The notes beneath the pieces were generated by a model, which was not told the DNA's origin, searched no databases, and worked only from the letters and a program-made list of their open reading frames with translations. Below are positions 5,732-14,858 of a stretch of DNA of 53,028 bases, piece after piece. The stretch's first letter is position 1; the number at the start of each line of letters is the position of its first letter. This stretch comes from Patescibacteria group bacterium (lineage in GTDB: Bacteria > Patescibacteriota > Doudnabacteria > UBA920): positions 1 through 53,028 of the forward strand of contig JAMDAY010000023.1 in NCBI GenBank assembly GCA_023484515.1, written 5' to 3'. The translations under genes were made by a program, and so were the position numbers.

Positions 5732-6463
5732 ATGAAACAATTAAACCTTAAAAAGCTCGCCGGATTGGCCGGGGTGCTGGTGCTGATTGGCGCGGCAATT
5801 GTCGGGACTTCAATCCTTGGTTCCGCCAAGACCAGCCAAGCCCAAACCGCAAACAGCGGCAGTTCCAACACCAACTCGAACGGCAGCAGTCCGAGCAATC
5901 AGCCCCCTTACGGTTGGGGTAAAATGGAGGGAAGGGGACAATTTGGTTCGGCAATAACAGGTACGGTATCGTCCGTAAACGGCAATACTATTACCTTAGC
6001 CGGGAAAAATGGCACTACTTATACCGTAGATGCCAGCAAGGCCCAAATTGAGAAATTTGCCAACAATGCCAAAACTACCATCCAAGTTTCCGGCATTGCA
6101 AGCGGAGATACCCTCACCGTATTCGGTCCGGTTTCCAACAACAACGTTGCGGCCAACCGGATCATAGACGGCAACTTGCCAGCCAGACCGGCCAGGCAAA
6201 CACCCGCGGCCTCCGGAACTGTTACCGCAATTAACGGCAATACCATAACTTTGGCCGGCAGCGACAATGCCACTTACACTGTGGATGCCAGCAACGCTCA
6301 ATTAATGGTAGTAAAGCCTGCCGGGACTTCCTTACAAAATTCCGGTATTGCCAACGGCGATACCCTAACCGTGTTCGGAACCCTTTCAGGCAACAATATT
6401 GCGGCAACCAGGATTTTTGACGGCAACCGCCAACAGGGTGGATTCGGAATAATGCACAGGTAA
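5732..6463 (+). CDS. Secreted protein with two DUF5666-like repeats
   Basis: A 243-residue protein with a hydrophobic N-terminal segment (about residues 8-30, signal or anchor), then a Ser/Asn/Gly linker. Two homologous units of about 75 residues follow (74-150 and 161-236), each with the pattern G-x-V-x-x-x-N-G-N-T-I-T-L-A-G ... T-Y-T-V-D-A-S ... G-I-A-x-G-D-T-L-T-V-F-G. This fits DUF5666, small beta-barrel repeats of unknown role in exported proteins. A TATAAT lies at 5658-5663 and a purine-rich ribosome site AAGAAAGG at 5717-5724. A strong terminator follows. Confidence 0.75.
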   Translation: MKQLNLKKLAGLAGVLVLIGAAIVGTSILGSAKTSQAQTANSGSSNTNSNGSSPSNQPPYGWGKMEGRGQFGSAITGTVSSVNGNTITLAGKNGTTYTVDASKAQIEKFANNAKTTIQVSGIASGDTLTVFGPVSNNNVAANRIIDGNLPARPARQTPAASGTVTAINGNTITLAGSDNATYTVDASNAQLMVVKPAGTSLQNSGIANGDTLTVFGTLSGNNIAATRIFDGNRQQGGFGIMHR

Positions 6464-6495
6464 ATTTTCCCCAAGTTTTGCCTGGATTGAAACAG

Positions 6496-6532
6496 AAAAT
6501 CCCATTCTATGAAAACAGAATGGGATTTTTTT
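6496..6532 (+). terminator. Terminator of the DUF5666-like gene
   Basis: Stem AAAATCCCATTCT/AGAATGGGATTTT with an 8-base loop and a TTTTTTT tail; a textbook rho-independent terminator. Confidence 0.9.
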
Positions 6533-6580
6533 ATTTACCGCTAAAATTAGTTGAACACTACAGCTTAAGGAGACAGATCA

Positions 6581-6622
6581 ATGAGCGAAGGTGAAGGCGC
6601 TCTTCCGGGCCGGCCCTCTTAA
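6581..6622 (+). CDS. Possible 13-residue micro-ORF (MSEGEGALPGRPS)
   Basis: ATG at 6581 follows a near-perfect Shine-Dalgarno AAGGAGA (6567-6573) at ideal spacing, and the frame ends at TAA after 13 codons. Codons 4-10 lie in the left arm (6591-6609) of a 19-bp inverted repeat whose right arm is 6669-6687, so translation would open the hairpin, as in leader-peptide attenuators. No plus-strand gene follows closely, so the role is unclear and the call is tentative. Confidence 0.25.
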   Translation: MSEGEGALPGRPS

Positions 6623-6687
6623 GTCAGGCTGATGACAATCAACATCTAATAATCTAAAAATTACTTATCCCGGAAGGGCGCCTTCAC
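6591..6687. repeat. 19-bp inverted repeat with 59-nt loop
   Basis: Left arm GTGAAGGCGCTCTTCCGGG (6591-6609) pairs with right arm 6669-6687 with one mismatch. It lies between two secreted-protein genes and is longer than a normal terminator; no T-run follows on the plus strand. Confidence 0.6.
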
Positions 6688-6741
6688 TACCCCGGCTTGC
6701 CTACAAAGTTTGTATCATTGCAATAATACAAACTACGACCA

Positions 6742-7710
6742 TTATATTAAATTATTCAGTATATCCCTGCCGGAAAAATATCCTACCTGCCGGCGCCAGG
6801 AATTGAGATTTGGTATTACTATTTGCCACCCGCCACCTACGTTAACGCTTATGCTTGGCACAGGCGAAATGGCAGGCACAGGCGAAGCAGTAGAAGTTTG
6901 GCCGTTTGAACCTGTCCGGCCCCAGCCGCGGCCGCTATAGCCTGTTACGTTTGGAACGGATGAAACCGCCGCGACATTTGAACGCGTTACGGAAAAATCC
7001 GTACCATCAGTTGCCAGGCTGGAAGTAGACGCCAAAACCTGCTTAGCCTGGTTTATCATATTTATCATTTTTGCGCCGGACTGGGAAATGGTAACCTGAT
7101 TGCCATTTTGAATAGCCCAGCCGTTCGTGAATTGAACGGTCCCAAAATTATCCAAAGGGATAAACGACCGGCCGGAGCTGGGCATCTCCTGGATCCATTC
7201 CGCGGAAGACAAGGAAGAGTTGTAATTTACCGCAGTCTGGTAATTTTGTCCGGAGGTATTATTTTTTACGGAAACGTTCCAAATATTTCCCGATTGGCGG
7301 GTAATGGCAACGGTTATTGAATCTCCGGCATTAACGGAAAGGGGAATGGGCTGGGCGCTGCGGGGCAAAAGTTCTATCCAGGCCTGGTAATCTATATTAC
7401 CCGTCCTGCCTATCATGCCTTGGGTTCCTGCCTGGATAATGTCCTGGCCGGAAATTCCGCCAATCCCGACCCAGGCGGCATCCGCCCCGTAGTTGCTTTT
7501 GCTGACTTGCGGCACAACCCAAGTGCTGCCCACTCCCGTATATGTTCCTCCCGTGGCTGCGTACCCCGACCAATTGGCAGAAGTACGCGCAGCCGTCACT
7601 GGCCCTGATGTTTGGACTGCGCCAGCCGGATCAATTGCCATTGCCAGTCCTGCCAACACAGTTGCCGCGACCGCCAGCCAAAACTTGAACCTTGATGTTA
7701 AATTTTTCAT
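6742..7710 (-). CDS. Secreted eqolisin-like (G1) glutamic endopeptidase
   Basis: A 322-residue protein with a signal peptide (about residues 1-31). Residues 46-200 match the peptidase G1 (eqolisin) fold: NWSGYAA at 46-52, STWVVPQ at 62-68, AAWVGIGG at 78-85, IIQAGT with candidate catalytic Gln93, YQAWIELLP at 108-116, and AEWIQE with candidate catalytic Glu171. Eqolisins cleave proteins at acid pH with a Gln/Glu pair. A Ser/Thr/Pro-rich tail (about 250-290) precedes a short hydrophilic end. Best known from fungi, with bacterial and archaeal members. It would act outside the cell. Confidence 0.75.
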   Translation of the reverse strand: MKNLTSRFKFWLAVAATVLAGLAMAIDPAGAVQTSGPVTAARTSANWSGYAATGGTYTGVGSTWVVPQVSKSNYGADAAWVGIGGISGQDIIQAGTQGMIGRTGNIDYQAWIELLPRSAQPIPLSVNAGDSITVAITRQSGNIWNVSVKNNTSGQNYQTAVNYNSSLSSAEWIQEMPSSGRSFIPLDNFGTVQFTNGWAIQNGNQVTISQSGAKMINMINQAKQVLASTSSLATDGTDFSVTRSNVAAVSSVPNVTGYSGRGWGRTGSNGQTSTASPVPAISPVPSISVNVGGGWQIVIPNLNSWRRQVGYFSGRDILNNLI

Positions 7711-8011
7711 ATATCTTGTGTGTTAATTCTCTTCTTGGCTACTACTAATAAATACTTCCATTACCTTAAATTTGCTTCAAAAAACGAAAAAAAATTCTAA
7801 AAAAAATCCCTATATCAATAGGAGAAATTGTCGTATAAAAATTGCTGTTTTGGTGGATTTCTTCCAGTAAGGTAAGTAAATATTTAAAGGACCACAATTA
7901 GTTAAATATGGCAAATTATTCAACAAAAGCGCCCCTTAGGGGATAAGCAGACTTTAGGGGCAAAAGATATCTTTCGTTTAAAATTTAAATCTGTTATAGG
8001 CATAGGCGGCT
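7711..8011. other. AT-rich gap between two minus-strand genes
   Basis: No gene or RNA recognised. The only structure noted is the palindrome CCCCTTAGGGG at 7932-7942. The leader of the eqolisin-like gene should lie at its left side. Confidence 0.5.
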
Positions 8012-10582
8012 TTATGCATCCGGGACATTGTCACACGCCGCAAAAGGAAGGCGCTGCTGGATAACTTGTCTATTTTTGGCCCAGGCTAGAAATGCTTCGG
8101 AAGAAAGCGGGCGGCTGATAAAAAACCCCTGGGCCTCGTGGCAGCCTAAAGACTGCAGCAGGCCCAACTGCGTTTCCGAGTCCACGCCTTCGGCAATCAC
8201 CTTTAAATGCAGGCTTTCGGCCATGGAGATAATGGCGCGAATAATTTTGGCATCCTGGCTGTCGGTAATGCTATGCCTGACAAACGACTTGTCAATTTTC
8301 AGTTTGCTGACGGGAAAATTTTTTAAATAACTTAGCGACGAATAACCCATGCCGAAATCGTCAATTATAATGCTCACCCCTAAACTGCTTAACTCTTTCA
8401 GCTTCCTTCTGGTAGCCTCAATGTTTTCCATGGCGATATTTTCGGTTAGCTCCAGGTCCAAAGCCGAAGGGTGGAGCAAGGCCCGGCTTAGGGACTGGCT
8501 TACGGTATTTAACAAGTCATCTTCCAAAAACTGGCGCGGCGACAGGTTTACGGAAACCTTTAAGCCATCCAGGCCGTTTTCCTGCCATAACCTGTTTTGC
8601 AGGCAGGCTTGGCTTAAAACCCATTTTCCAATGGGAACGATCATGCCAATTTCCTCGGCCAAATTTATAAAGCGGTTAGGCTTAAAAATTCCCGCATTGG
8701 GATGATACCAGCGCAAAAGCGCTTCCGCTCCCACAAGCGCCTTGGTTCTTATGTCTATAATCGGCTGGTAGTGCAGGCGGAACTCGCCGGCTTCCAAAGC
8801 CTGGCGCAATTTATTTTCCAAATGCAACTTTTCCGACGCGTGGAAGTTCATGGCCTGGGCGTAAAATTGGCAGCGGTTGCGTCCCTTTTCCTTGGCCCGA
8901 TAAAGCGCCACGTCCGCATTTTTTAGCAAACCCTGCAGATCCTCGCCATCCTGGGGGAACAAGGCAATACCTATGCTGGTTGAAACGTGCAAGGTATGGC
9001 GGGCAATGCGGATAACCGGCTCTAAGGCCTTACTGATTTTTTCAGCGGCGCGGGACACATCATAAATGCCAGCCACTTTTTCCAAAAGCACCACAAATTC
9101 GTCGCCGCCCCAGCGGGCTATAACGTCGTCGCTGCGCATGGCAGCCTTTAACCTGGAAGCGACTTCGGCGATTACTTTGTCGCCCAAGTCATGCCCCGAC
9201 GTGTCGTTGATATTCTTAAAGCGGTCCAAATCCAAAAGCATGATTGCGGCCATATGCCGTTCCTTCCTGGCAAAAAACATGGCGCGGCGCAGGCGCTCTT
9301 CAAAAGTTTTGCGGTTCGGCAGGCCGGTTAAAATGTCGTGGGAAGCGTAGAACTGTATTTCCTGCTGCGCCTGCCTAAGCTGGGTTACATTGCGGAAAAT
9401 GCTTACCACCATCAAAATTTCTCCGGACTTGCCGTAAATGGGGCGCGATTTAGCCAATACCCAATACGCTTCACCGATACTTTTAACCACAATCTGGATT
9501 GTTATTTCGTCGGAAACCTTTCCTTTCAGCGCCAAATTTTGCGGCCACTTTTCCCAAGGCAAAGGCTGGCCGGCTTCGTCTAAAATTTCAAGCTTTTTCC
9601 ACATAATTTCCGCAGGCGCGTTTAAAAATCCGTCTATGCCGGAAAACCCAAAAATTTTCGCTCCGGCCTCGTTGGCAAAAGCAATCCGACCGTCGGCATT
9701 TTGCACGACAACCGCGTCTTCAATTCCTTCCAGTATCATTCTTAACCGGTCTTGGGACTTGGCCAATTCTTCTTTATGCGTTTCCAATTTATTTTTTGCT
9801 TCCACCTCGGGGGTAATGTCCCAGGCGGCGTTCATCAGCGCCGTGACCTTGCCGCTGTCGTCCTTAATTGGCCGGTAATAAACCCTAAAATATTTTTCAT
9901 AAGCAATCCCCGTATCGTCCCAGTCTTTTGTTATGGGCATTTGCTCCAATATTTCCTCGCGGCCGCTTTTAAAAGCCCGATCCATGGGTTCCAATAATTT
10001 TTGCCCTTGGTCTTTCAATTCCGGAAAAGCTTCCTGGGGATCTTTGCCTATCATTGCCAGGCTGCCAAAAACTTCCTCCGCTTTCTTATTGACCATGCTA
10101 TAAATATGTTTTGGTCCGTTGGTAATGACTACCAGCATCGGCAGATGGTTAAACAAGTTACGGATATCTTCCTGGTATTTCTCCAGGACCTTAGCCTGCC
10201 TTTTTGCCAAAACCATGCTTTCGGCATGGCGCTTCAGCAGGCTGGCAAGAATTACCAGGATTGGGAATACCCAGGTTAATATGGGTATTTCCACTGCCGC
10301 TTTTCTCTCAAAATAAAAAAAATTTCCCGGCAAGGAAAGGTCAAAACCGCTCAAAAGGACGGCACCAGCCGCGCTGGCAAGCCCGGAATATAAACCGCCA
10401 ACAAACGCCGCAAAAGCGACCGCTGCTCCGTAAATTATGCTCATATTGGGAACGTCAACGTTCAGCCATAAAAGGATTTTGTCAACTATAAAAATTAGCA
10501 AGACCAAAACCGGTCCTTCTATAAACGCCAGGAATTTCTTGAATTTCGGGCCAATTTTTAGGCTGAAAAAAGAATTCCCCAT
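8012..10582 (-). CDS. Membrane PAS-PAS-GGDEF-EAL cyclic-di-GMP enzyme
   Basis: An 856-residue protein with several membrane helices in residues 20-120, a PAS region (about 140-260), a second PAS (about 275-405), GGDEF (about 415-575) and EAL (about 590-845). Both catalytic parts look intact: RWGGDEF with GGDEF at 492-496, a product-inhibition RxxD site at 483-486 five residues before it, and EAL at 620-622 with ELTEN and DDFGMGYSSL further on. It could both make and break cyclic di-GMP. No recognised c-di-GMP effector is in the window; the type IV prepilin is a possible downstream process. Confidence 0.93.
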   Translation of the reverse strand: MGNSFFSLKIGPKFKKFLAFIEGPVLVLLIFIVDKILLWLNVDVPNMSIIYGAAVAFAAFVGGLYSGLASAAGAVLLSGFDLSLPGNFFYFERKAAVEIPILTWVFPILVILASLLKRHAESMVLAKRQAKVLEKYQEDIRNLFNHLPMLVVITNGPKHIYSMVNKKAEEVFGSLAMIGKDPQEAFPELKDQGQKLLEPMDRAFKSGREEILEQMPITKDWDDTGIAYEKYFRVYYRPIKDDSGKVTALMNAAWDITPEVEAKNKLETHKEELAKSQDRLRMILEGIEDAVVVQNADGRIAFANEAGAKIFGFSGIDGFLNAPAEIMWKKLEILDEAGQPLPWEKWPQNLALKGKVSDEITIQIVVKSIGEAYWVLAKSRPIYGKSGEILMVVSIFRNVTQLRQAQQEIQFYASHDILTGLPNRKTFEERLRRAMFFARKERHMAAIMLLDLDRFKNINDTSGHDLGDKVIAEVASRLKAAMRSDDVIARWGGDEFVVLLEKVAGIYDVSRAAEKISKALEPVIRIARHTLHVSTSIGIALFPQDGEDLQGLLKNADVALYRAKEKGRNRCQFYAQAMNFHASEKLHLENKLRQALEAGEFRLHYQPIIDIRTKALVGAEALLRWYHPNAGIFKPNRFINLAEEIGMIVPIGKWVLSQACLQNRLWQENGLDGLKVSVNLSPRQFLEDDLLNTVSQSLSRALLHPSALDLELTENIAMENIEATRRKLKELSSLGVSIIIDDFGMGYSSLSYLKNFPVSKLKIDKSFVRHSITDSQDAKIIRAIISMAESLHLKVIAEGVDSETQLGLLQSLGCHEAQGFFISRPLSSEAFLAWAKNRQVIQQRLPFAACDNVPDA

Positions 10583-10754
10583 ATCCTTTATTAATTAAGG
10601 ATAAGGCAAAACTAAGTTGCAACTACAGTATAGCCGCAATCTCTGCCGTTTACAAATTTTTATTTCACAAAGCAATGTTTACACCTTTTTGACGGTTTTC
10701 TAAAATATTCCTTACATTTAAAGCCTTTTTATTGTATCAATCACCCTTTACTTG

Positions 10755-10783
10755 TTGCCCTGAAGAAAAGAAAGCTCTATAAT
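10755..10783 (+). promoter_or_regulatory. Promoter of the methyltransferase gene
   Basis: TTGCCC (10755-10760) and TATAAT (10778-10783) with 17-base spacing. A ribosome site AAGGGGGAAG precedes the ATG at 10810. Confidence 0.6.
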
Positions 10784-10809
10784 ATAGGCACCAAACTTAA
10801 GGGGGAAGA

Positions 10810-11562
10810 ATGACAAACGGACCTAAACCGCATCCTTCAATGGTAGTGAGGGATTACCTCGCACAGGCCAGGGAATACTGGGATGAGCGAGTAAAAACAT
10901 TCCAGCGCCTGGCGTGCGCTCCCACGAAACTAAGGGAAGTATACAAGACAGACCCGGCCAAGGCGCTTAGGATATTTGACAAGGAGATCGGGCGGCTACA
11001 CGAAGTTCTGTTTGATTTTATCTGGCCGTTGTTGGAGGACTGCAATTCAGGCAAAGTTCTGGAAACCGGTTTCGGAACCGGAGAGTTTACCAGAGATCTG
11101 CTGAAGCTGAAAGTCCAGAATCGCTGGAGCTTCACTTACGCAGGGGTGGATATTAGCGATGAAATGCTCAAATTCACCCGCGAAGTCCTCATGCGCGAAC
11201 ATCTTTTAAAGTTCGTTCCCAGGTTGCGCCTGGGAAGGGCCAGCAGCTTAACCGAAATCAGGGACAAATCCAAGAATGGAGTTATCTGGGGCCGCATCGG
11301 TTTCTGGCTCTGGAATGAAGAATGGATTAAGGCATTAAAGGAAGTGAACCGCATAATAATGCCCGGAGGATGGTTTGTAGTTTATGAACCGTTCAGAGAC
11401 ACTAATCCCCACTGGGAAAGGCTGGGGAAAAAAAATACGGTCCGCTATGTCCAGGATTATCGGGATCGGCTACCCAATTTTACATCGGAAGAACCAATTG
11501 AGGTTAAATTTTGCAAGGAGTCCTATCTCATTATCGTCTTCCATAAGAACGGCATGGGTTAG
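10810..11562 (+). CDS. Class I SAM-dependent methyltransferase
   Basis: A 250-residue protein with motif I VLETGFGTGEFTRDL (about residues 79-93), motif II AGVDISDEML and a post-motif PGGWFVVYEPF near 193-203, as in Rossmann-fold methyltransferases of the ubiE/small-molecule type. Substrate is unknown. It has its own promoter and a strong ribosome site, unlike many neighbours, and is followed by a 13-bp inverted repeat. Its product SAH would feed AhcY. Codon choice looks somewhat different by eye, so recent acquisition is possible. Confidence 0.8.
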   Translation: MTNGPKPHPSMVVRDYLAQAREYWDERVKTFQRLACAPTKLREVYKTDPAKALRIFDKEIGRLHEVLFDFIWPLLEDCNSGKVLETGFGTGEFTRDLLKLKVQNRWSFTYAGVDISDEMLKFTREVLMREHLLKFVPRLRLGRASSLTEIRDKSKNGVIWGRIGFWLWNEEWIKALKEVNRIIMPGGWFVVYEPFRDTNPHWERLGKKNTVRYVQDYRDRLPNFTSEEPIEVKFCKESYLIIVFHKNGMG

Positions 11563-11575
11563 CCGTGAAACCTAT

Positions 11576-11628
11576 ACGGAATCGCTAGATTTGAATTCAT
11601 CATTGCACTTGTACACTAGCGATTCCGT
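11576..11628 (+). repeat. 13-bp perfect inverted repeat after the methyltransferase
   Basis: ACGGAATCGCTAG (11576-11588) and CTAGCGATTCCGT (11616-11628) flank a 27-base loop, 13 bases after the stop codon and 14 bases before the kinase start. There is no T-run, so it may be a regulatory hairpin or an insertion scar rather than a terminator. Confidence 0.6.
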
Positions 11629-11642
11629 GCACTTTACACATT

Positions 11643-13313
11643 ATGCAAACTAAAAATAATCTAATTTTATCCGACAAGTTGAACCTTTTAAACAAGGTTG
11701 TTTTGGAGTGCGTCCAGGTAAATGGCGAAGCCACAATTGTTAAAAAAATTATTAACACTTTAATAATCGCACTAAAAGCCGATTTTGGCTTTAGTTTTTT
11801 TCATACTGAAAACCAAGAGTTCAAGCTGCTCTATAAGACGGCGTCCACCCCTTATATTCCTGCGGCTCCGCGCAAAGAAGGCATTGTTTCCAGGGCATTT
11901 TCAACCAAAATCCCACAGTTGGTGGCTGATGTAGAAAACAGCTATTACGTAAAGGCAGATGCAAAAGAAACCATGTCCAGCGTAGCAGTTGTCCCCATTA
12001 CTTACAAAAAACACAATTATGGCACCTTGCATATTTGCTTCTTAAAAAAACATAATTTTTCCAAAGAGGATGAGGAACTTTGCATTTACGCTGGAAACAG
12101 CGCGGCGCAGGCTATCACTATAAATAGGTTTTACAGCCAGCTGGAAGATCTGGTTAAGGAACGGACCGGACAGTTGGAACAAATAAATAAAAACCTAGAA
12201 CAGGACAAGGTTAAAGACGAGGCCATATTGGACAGTATTGGGGAGGGGATTATTGCCACGGACGAGCGGGGAACGGTGATTATGCTGAATTTCCAGGCGG
12301 AAAAGTTGATCGGCCTAGACCAAAAAGAAGCAATAGGCCTACCGGTTGACCAGGCCATGCCGTTATACGGCGAAGACAAACGCCTTATAATTAAACAAAA
12401 GCGGCCGGTCTTTAAGGCTTTGGGAAACAAGCGCAAGGTTAAAATAAGGAACCTCCTCTTGTCCAAAAACAACGGCAGGCAAATTCCGGTATCCATTACC
12501 GCCGCGCCTATAATTTTAAACGGCAAAGTCATTGGCACTATTCAGGTCATTTCCGACATTACCCAAGAAAAAGCCGTTGACCGCGCCAAAAGCGAACTTA
12601 TTTCCCTGGCGTCCCACCAATTGCGCACCCCTCTTTCCGCAATTAACTGGTACGCCGAAGCCCTGTTAAAAAAGGAATTGGGGCCGCTTAACCGCGAGCA
12701 ATTGAGGTATTTGGGAGAAATAAATAACGCCAACCGGAAAATGATAGAGTTGGTTTACGACTTCCTGAATGTCTCAAGAATTGAACTGGGGACTTTTAAC
12801 ATCCAGCTTTCGGAGCTTGATCCGAAAGAAATAGCGCAAAATGTAATTAAAGAACTGCGCCCCGCCATTGGCAAGAAACGCCTCCAACTGAGGGAAAATT
12901 ATAATAAAAGTTTATGCAAAATTTTTGCGGACCGTAAAATTATCAGGATTATTCTGCAGAACCTGCTTTCCAACGCGGTCAAATACACGCCGCGCCAGGG
13001 AAAAATTTGCCTTAATATGGGTTTACAAGGCAAGCAGCGCCGCAAAACGCTTGCCATTAGAGTCAGTGACACGGGCTATGGCATTCCTAAAAACCAGCAA
13101 AATAAAGTTTTTTCCAAATTATTCAGGGGGGACAACATTGCGGCCATGGACACCGAGGGGACAGGACTTGGCTTATATATAGTTAAGTCCTTTGTGGACT
13201 TATGCAAGGGGAAAATTTATTTTAAATCCGAACAAAACAAGGGAACTTCCTTCTACATAAGTTTGCCTCTGCCAAGCCAAAAAATCCGTTTAAAAACTCT
13301 GGACAAAAAATAG
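11643..13313 (+). CDS. Soluble GAF-PAS histidine kinase
   Basis: A 556-residue sensor kinase without membrane helices. An N-terminal GAF-like region (about 15-160) is followed by a coiled coil (about 163-195), a PAS domain (about 195-305), the dimerisation/phosphoacceptor helix with His325 in LASHQLRTPL, and an HATPase domain with N-box NLLSNAVKYTP, G1 DTGYGIP and G2 GTGLGLYIVK. It should phosphorylate the receiver gene 46 bases downstream. The signal is presumably cytosolic; no ligand can be named. Confidence 0.93.
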   Translation: MQTKNNLILSDKLNLLNKVVLECVQVNGEATIVKKIINTLIIALKADFGFSFFHTENQEFKLLYKTASTPYIPAAPRKEGIVSRAFSTKIPQLVADVENSYYVKADAKETMSSVAVVPITYKKHNYGTLHICFLKKHNFSKEDEELCIYAGNSAAQAITINRFYSQLEDLVKERTGQLEQINKNLEQDKVKDEAILDSIGEGIIATDERGTVIMLNFQAEKLIGLDQKEAIGLPVDQAMPLYGEDKRLIIKQKRPVFKALGNKRKVKIRNLLLSKNNGRQIPVSITAAPIILNGKVIGTIQVISDITQEKAVDRAKSELISLASHQLRTPLSAINWYAEALLKKELGPLNREQLRYLGEINNANRKMIELVYDFLNVSRIELGTFNIQLSELDPKEIAQNVIKELRPAIGKKRLQLRENYNKSLCKIFADRKIIRIILQNLLSNAVKYTPRQGKICLNMGLQGKQRRKTLAIRVSDTGYGIPKNQQNKVFSKLFRGDNIAAMDTEGTGLGLYIVKSFVDLCKGKIYFKSEQNKGTSFYISLPLPSQKIRLKTLDKK

Positions 13314-13359
13314 GGGATGTGCTGAAATATCTACAGAGAGGACTGACGGCAAATATTTC

Positions 13360-13764
13360 ATGGCTAATCCCAAAAAACCCAAAATTTTAATAGTTGAAGA
13401 CGAAAAATCCCTGCTAATGGTGTTATCGGAAAAATTCCGGCGGGAGGGGTTTTTTGTTCATGAGGCAAACAACGGGGAACAAGGCTTGGACAGCGCGTTA
13501 AAAAACAAGCCGCATATTGTCATATTGGATATTATTATGCCCAGCCTGGACGGCTTAGGCATGCTGAAGAAACTCCGCGAAGACAAGTGGGGCAATAGCG
13601 TGCCAGTGCTTATCTTAAGCAACCTGAGCGATCCCCAGCAGATAGAGGAAGCCAACGGCTGGGGCGTAATTGATTACCTGGTCAAAAGCAACTGGGGCTT
13701 GGACGACGTAGTAAAAAAAACCAAGGAGACCCTGGCAAAAAGCTACCAAACATTCTTCAGATAA
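13360..13764 (+). CDS. Stand-alone response-regulator receiver
   Basis: A 134-residue CheY-like receiver with IVEDE acidic residues at 11-15, phosphoacceptor D57 (IVILDIIMP), a serine at the switch (LILSNLS) and a lysine in DYLVKS. It lies in the same operon as the GAF-PAS kinase and is the likely partner. It is very similar to the receiver at 2218, suggesting duplication. It lacks an output domain. Confidence 0.92.
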   Translation: MANPKKPKILIVEDEKSLLMVLSEKFRREGFFVHEANNGEQGLDSALKNKPHIVILDIIMPSLDGLGMLKKLREDKWGNSVPVLILSNLSDPQQIEEANGWGVIDYLVKSNWGLDDVVKKTKETLAKSYQTFFR

Positions 13765-13823
13765 AAAATGGATAGGTAATACGTCTATTATAATGGCTTA
13801 TGTTTTGCCATTATATTTATTTT

Positions 13824-14645
13824 ATGGAAAAATTACCATCTCAGCCATACAAACCGGATATAGATTCTAATATAATAAATGGCAAAAACAGGGCAAAAAG
13901 ACTGAGCCGCGGCCAGATTGTCATAATTTTCCTGCTTGTTTTGCTGATTGTAGCGGCCATAGCAATATTTTTGTGGTGGAAAAACAAACAAAAAACGCAG
14001 CCGAGCGAGCCTGCGGAAACTGCCGGGCAAATTAGGGACGCCTTCGGCGCCGGCCAGGATAATTTTGCAACGTCCACTGCAGGGTTTGTTTCGGCTTTTC
14101 CTGGCGGTATTGGCGGTGACAGCTTGCCCGTTGCTTCTTCTTCCTTGCCCGGCGAAAACTTGGCAACGGCATTGGCAGGCGACCAGCCTATTCCCAACCC
14201 GGGGGCGGCGCAAAACAATGGCGATCTTCCGGGCCTGCCGCCGCAAGACCCATCAGCGCCCTTAACGGAAAATTCCAATCCGTTAACCTATGCCAATCCG
14301 GACATTAAATTTCAAGCCAGCCTGCCTTCCGGCTGGTCAGTTGCGGGACAGCAGCCATATTCTGACAAAGTGTTATTTTATAATGCCTTCACAGGCCAGC
14401 TAAGGGGGTATTTGGAATTTTATCAAAACAGTTTTGGCGAAACGCTAGACTCCTTGTCCGCCGCTTTGCGGGGCAGCCCGGAAATCCAAACGGTTAATCC
14501 TGTTATTGCCGGCGGCAGGCAGGGGGTGCAATTCACTTCTTTTGACCGGACAGGAGACGGAATTGCCGTAATTGCCAATAACAAAATATATTACCTCCGC
14601 GGAGAACTGGCCTCGCCGGATTTTATTTCGGGGATTAAATGGTGA
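13824..14645 (+). CDS. Membrane-anchored hypothetical protein
   Basis: A 273-residue protein. After a polar N-terminus there is one membrane helix (about 29-51, IVIIFLLVLLIVAAIAIFLW), a Pro/Gly/Ala-rich extracytoplasmic linker (about 55-155) and a compact C-terminal domain (about 160-273) with the pattern ANPDIKFQASLPSGW, reminiscent of PsbP-like or DUF-type domains in Patescibacteria. ATG 13824 (MEKLPSQ) is chosen over 13800 because the upstream codons lie in a hairpin (ATAATGGC/GCCATTAT). Function unknown. Confidence 0.7.
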   Translation: MEKLPSQPYKPDIDSNIINGKNRAKRLSRGQIVIIFLLVLLIVAAIAIFLWWKNKQKTQPSEPAETAGQIRDAFGAGQDNFATSTAGFVSAFPGGIGGDSLPVASSSLPGENLATALAGDQPIPNPGAAQNNGDLPGLPPQDPSAPLTENSNPLTYANPDIKFQASLPSGWSVAGQQPYSDKVLFYNAFTGQLRGYLEFYQNSFGETLDSLSAALRGSPEIQTVNPVIAGGRQGVQFTSFDRTGDGIAVIANNKIYYLRGELASPDFISGIKW

Positions 14646-14672
14646 GTGTTTTTAATCATAAATTTTAATAAT

Positions 14673-14706
14673 AAGACGGCCTGCGGCATTGCAGGCCGTT
14701 TGTTTT
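14673..14706 (+). terminator. Terminator after the 13824 gene
   Basis: Stem GACGGCCTGC/GCAGGCCGTT with a TTTGTTTT tail. Confidence 0.85.
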
Positions 14707-14858
14707 ACAATACAACATATCGAGAGGGAACTTTGAAATAAATGTGTTTTCGGAGGCAGGCAAGCTTTAGATTACCAGCCTGGGATCATTACCTGCCAGC
14801 CTTAAGGCGGATGACCAGGGAGAACGCTCGTTATTATTCATAACATTAAATCTTAAAA

